Shown here: one piece after another, positions 5,437-7,524 of the stretch
Layout of the letters: the number at the start of each line of letters is the position of its first letter
Numbering within the stretch: the first letter of the stretch is position 1
Origin: Sodalis-like endosymbiont of Proechinophthirus fluctus
Lineage (GTDB): Bacteria; Pseudomonadota; Gammaproteobacteria; Enterobacterales; Enterobacteriaceae
Assembly (NCBI RefSeq): GCF_001602625.1
Contig: NZ_LECR01000015.1
Location: 38,667-46,190, forward strand
Length of the DNA: 7,524 bases
Direction: 5' to 3'
Translations under genes and position numbers: made by a program
Notes under the pieces: generated by a model
Databases searched by the model: none
The model's input: the letters and a program-made list of their open reading frames with translations, nothing else
Told to the model about the DNA's origin: nothing

Positions 5437-7107
5437 TCACATCTCGACTTTTGCAGCCCAGGTGTCACGCAGCCCCACGGTGCGGTTAAACACCGGATGG
5501 GAGGGGCTGAAGTAGCGGCTGTCAGCGTAAAAATAGCCTTCGCGCTCAAACTGGAAAGGTTTACCCGTGTTAGCTGACGGCACGCCGGCTTCGACAAAAC
5601 CCTGACGGATGACTAGCGAATTCGGGTTCAGCGTAGAGAAGAAATCTTCCACTGCTGCCGGATTAGCCTCGCTAAACAACCGGTCATACAGACGAAACTC
5701 CGCCGCGACGCCTCGGAGGGCCGATACCCAGTGGATCACACCTTTCACCTTTTGTCCGTCGGCGGGATCTTTACTCAGCGTGTCGGGATCGTGGCGGCAG
5801 AAGATGGTGGTGATTTGCCCATGGGCGTCTTTTTCCACACGTTCAGCCTTAATTACATAGGAATTACGCAAGCGCACTTCTTTACCCAGCACCAGACGCT
5901 TGTATTGCTTGTTAGCTTCTTCACGAAAATCAGCGCGATCGATAAAGATTTCGCGGCTGAACGGGACGTGGCGGGTTCCCATCTCCGGCTTATTGGGATG
6001 GTTTGGCATCACGATATCCTGTTCATGCCCTGCTGGCAGGCTTTCGATGACCACTCGCACGGGGTCGATCACTGCCATGGCGCGCGGCGCGCGCTCGTTT
6101 AAATCTTCGCGAATACAGGCTTCCAGCGCGGCTATTTCCACATTATTGTCCTGCTTCGTTACGCCAATGCGGCGGCAAAATTCGCGAATCGAGGCCGCCG
6201 TATAACCACGGCGGCGCAGGCCGGAAATGGTCGGCATACGCGGATCGTCCCAGCCCTCGACAATTTTTTCCGTCACCAGCAAATTCAGCTTCCGCTTGGA
6301 CATGATAGTGTATCCAAGATTCAGCCGAGAAAATTCATACTGCTGGGGATGCACATCAATGGTGATATTATCCAGTACCCAATCATACAGCCGGCGATTA
6401 TCCTGAAACTCTAGGGTGCATAACGAATGGGTTATCCCTTCCAGCGCATCGGAGATACAGTGGGTAAAGTCATACATCGGATAAATGCACCACGTATTGC
6501 CTGTCTGATGATGATCGGCGAATTTAATTCGGTACAACACTGGGTCACGCATCACCATAAATGGAGAGGACATATCGATTTTCGCCCGTAGGCAGGCGCT
6601 GCCTTCAGCAAACTCGCCGTTGCGCATTTTGGCGAATAGCGCGCGGTTTTCTTCCACGCTCTGATCCCGATAGGGGCTATCTTTACCCGGACGCGTCAGC
6701 GTGCCACGATGTTCGCGTATTTCGTCCGGCGACAGTTGGTCGACATAGGCCAGCCCTTTGTCGATAAGCTCCAACGCATAATCATGCAACTGGTCGAAAT
6801 AATCGGAGGAGTAGTGAATGTCACCGCTCCAGTTGAAACCCAACCACTGCACGTCGTACTTGATGGAATCGACATATTCCATATCCTCCTTCACAGGATT
6901 CGTATCGTCGAAACGCAAGTTGCATTGACCCTGATAATCCTGGGCGATGCCGAAATTGAGGCAAATTGATTTTGCATGGCCGACATGCAAATAGCCATTG
7001 GGCTCCGGCGGAAAACGGGTATGCACTGATGTATGCTTACCAGAAGCCAGATCTTCATCGATAATTTGACGAATAAAATTCGTTGGGCTAGCTCCAATCT
7101 CACTCAT
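5437..7107 (-). CDS. glnS: Glutaminyl-tRNA synthetase
   Basis: Class I aminoacyl-tRNA synthetase that attaches glutamine to tRNA(Gln) in the cytoplasm, using ATP; monomeric and essential. The 556-residue product aligns end to end with the E. coli enzyme (554). The ATP-site HIGH motif is HVGH at residues 41-44 within [15 protein letters not shown]. The KMSKS-type loop is IMSKRK at about 268-273. The dinucleotide-fold and tRNA acceptor-stem segments ([38 protein letters not shown]) are nearly unchanged, and the C-terminal anticodon-binding beta-barrels run to [13 protein letters not shown]. Differences are mostly in the C-terminal barrels, including a small net insertion. ATG 7107 is set by alignment ([20 protein letters not shown]) and by AGAGGA 8 nt upstream. 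It converges on the fur side. No lesions were seen. Confidence 0.98.
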   Translation of the reverse strand: MSEIGASPTNFIRQIIDEDLASGKHTSVHTRFPPEPNGYLHVGHAKSICLNFGIAQDYQGQCNLRFDDTNPVKEDMEYVDSIKYDVQWLGFNWSGDIHYSSDYFDQLHDYALELIDKGLAYVDQLSPDEIREHRGTLTRPGKDSPYRDQSVEENRALFAKMRNGEFAEGSACLRAKIDMSSPFMVMRDPVLYRIKFADHHQTGNTWCIYPMYDFTHCISDALEGITHSLCTLEFQDNRRLYDWVLDNITIDVHPQQYEFSRLNLGYTIMSKRKLNLLVTEKIVEGWDDPRMPTISGLRRRGYTAASIREFCRRIGVTKQDNNVEIAALEACIREDLNERAPRAMAVIDPVRVVIESLPAGHEQDIVMPNHPNKPEMGTRHVPFSREIFIDRADFREEANKQYKRLVLGKEVRLRNSYVIKAERVEKDAHGQITTIFCRHDPDTLSKDPADGQKVKGVIHWVSALRGVAAEFRLYDRLFSEANPAAVEDFFSTLNPNSLVIRQGFVEAGVPSANTGKPFQFEREGYFYADSRYFSPSHPVFNRTVGLRDTWAAKVEM

Positions 7108-7115
7108 GTTGATAT

Positions 7116-7121
7116 TCCTCT
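7116..7121 (-). promoter_or_regulatory. glnS ribosome-binding site
   Basis: Reading the minus strand, AGAGGA lies 8 nt before the glnS ATG; the GAGGAAT context also occurs before E. coli glnS. It confirms the start at 7107. Confidence 0.75.
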
Positions 7122-7524
7122 ACGCTACAGCACGACATCCATTGCTTTTATGTTCCAACATGCTATGCCGGGATACAATCGTTTGTTAGAGAAATTCTCC
7201 ATTACAGCTCACCGGCGCAGCAGATTGGTATAGTTAAGGCATCATATACAGCGTGGAATGGTTTATCGTCAAAACACGCCGTTAGTCGCTTGGAGCGTTT
7301 TACTGTCGGATATTACGGGCGGTAAGCGCTCTGGGTAGTGTAACCTGCTGCGGACTACAGGCAGACGTTATTGCGGGTAAAAGCGTGGGGTATCATGGTT
7401 AGCGCGGTAAGGTAGAGAAAGAAAGGAACATGCCCCGCCCATAACGGCAGCATAGGCGCTTAAGCAGATCGTTGTGGATGACGCCGCGGCCGCTGGCGAT
7501 CACTTACCGGTGAGATCCAAAAGC
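7122..7524. other. Sequence upstream of glnS, no gene recognised
   Basis: In E. coli nagE precedes glnS. The frames here on both strands are short and interrupted, and I see no match to the NagE C-terminus. The glnS promoter should lie in the first 150 nt. A possible minus-strand pair is TAACAA, 17 nt, TAGCAT near 7160-7190, which is weak. A minus-strand frame ending LLDLTGK at TGA 7500-7502 touches the window edge and could be the end of an upstream gene, but seven residues cannot identify it. Confidence 0.35.

Noticed and set aside
5142..5597. 151-codon minus-strand ORF overlapping the glnS 3' end
   Set aside because: Its first half is glnS in a shifted frame and the remainder crosses non-coding sequence; no ribosome-binding site or family resemblance was seen.
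5609..6205. Several plus-strand ORFs of 80-120 codons inside glnS
   Set aside because: All are antisense shadows of the intact synthetase gene.
1..7524. Insertion sequences, CRISPR arrays, tRNA or rRNA genes
   Set aside because: No transposase motif, regularly spaced repeat or tRNA-like fold was seen when reading both strands.

Overview
The window reads as a piece of an enterobacterial chromosome (Gammaproteobacteria, Enterobacterales) from a lineage that is losing genes. The gene order matches the Escherichia coli block glnS - (chiP-chiQ) - fur - uof - fldA - ybfE - ybfF - seqA - pgm, here read in the opposite orientation. Four genes are well preserved (pgm, fldA, fur, glnS). The others are broken by frameshifts, stop codons and deletions, or are missing. 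This pattern, at moderate GC content, fits a recently host-restricted symbiont such as Sodalis or a Sodalis-allied insect endosymbiont. The genus is an inference from pattern only and rests on no database search.

Layout. Positions 1-857 (minus) hold the N-terminal half of phosphoglucomutase, cut by the window edge. Positions 878-1407 (minus) hold a seqA pseudogene with two frameshifts and two stop codons. Positions 1408-1622 are the divergent spacer between seqA and ybfF and contain a perfect 15-bp palindrome. Positions 1623-2305 (plus) hold a ybfF esterase pseudogene. From 2471 to about 2640 (plus) lies a frameshifted, truncated ybfE. Positions 2641-2954 are non-coding up to fldA (flavodoxin 1, 2955-3470). 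The fldA-fur spacer carries a TATAAT box, a Fur-box-like site, remains of the uof leader ORF, and two perfect odd-length palindromes. fur itself is at 3790-4254. Positions 4255-5436 carry no intact gene. The expected chiP and chiQ are not recognisable, and an unidentified reading frame split by a frameshift lies at 4774-5177. glnS (5437-7107, minus) is intact. Positions 7108-7524 hold only its leader and unassigned sequence.

How the genes relate. The survivors are central functions: glucose-phosphate interconversion, electron transfer by flavodoxin, iron regulation and glutamine tRNA charging. fldA and fur remain adjacent in the same direction. The lost or damaged genes are accessory: replication sequestration (SeqA), a serine esterase, a small LexA-regulated protein, chitosugar uptake, and the leader peptide that normally couples fur translation to the sRNA RyhB. 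I found no novel multi-gene system. The points worth a second look are the SeqA loss, the broken uof leader, and three short perfect palindromes in regulatory spacers.
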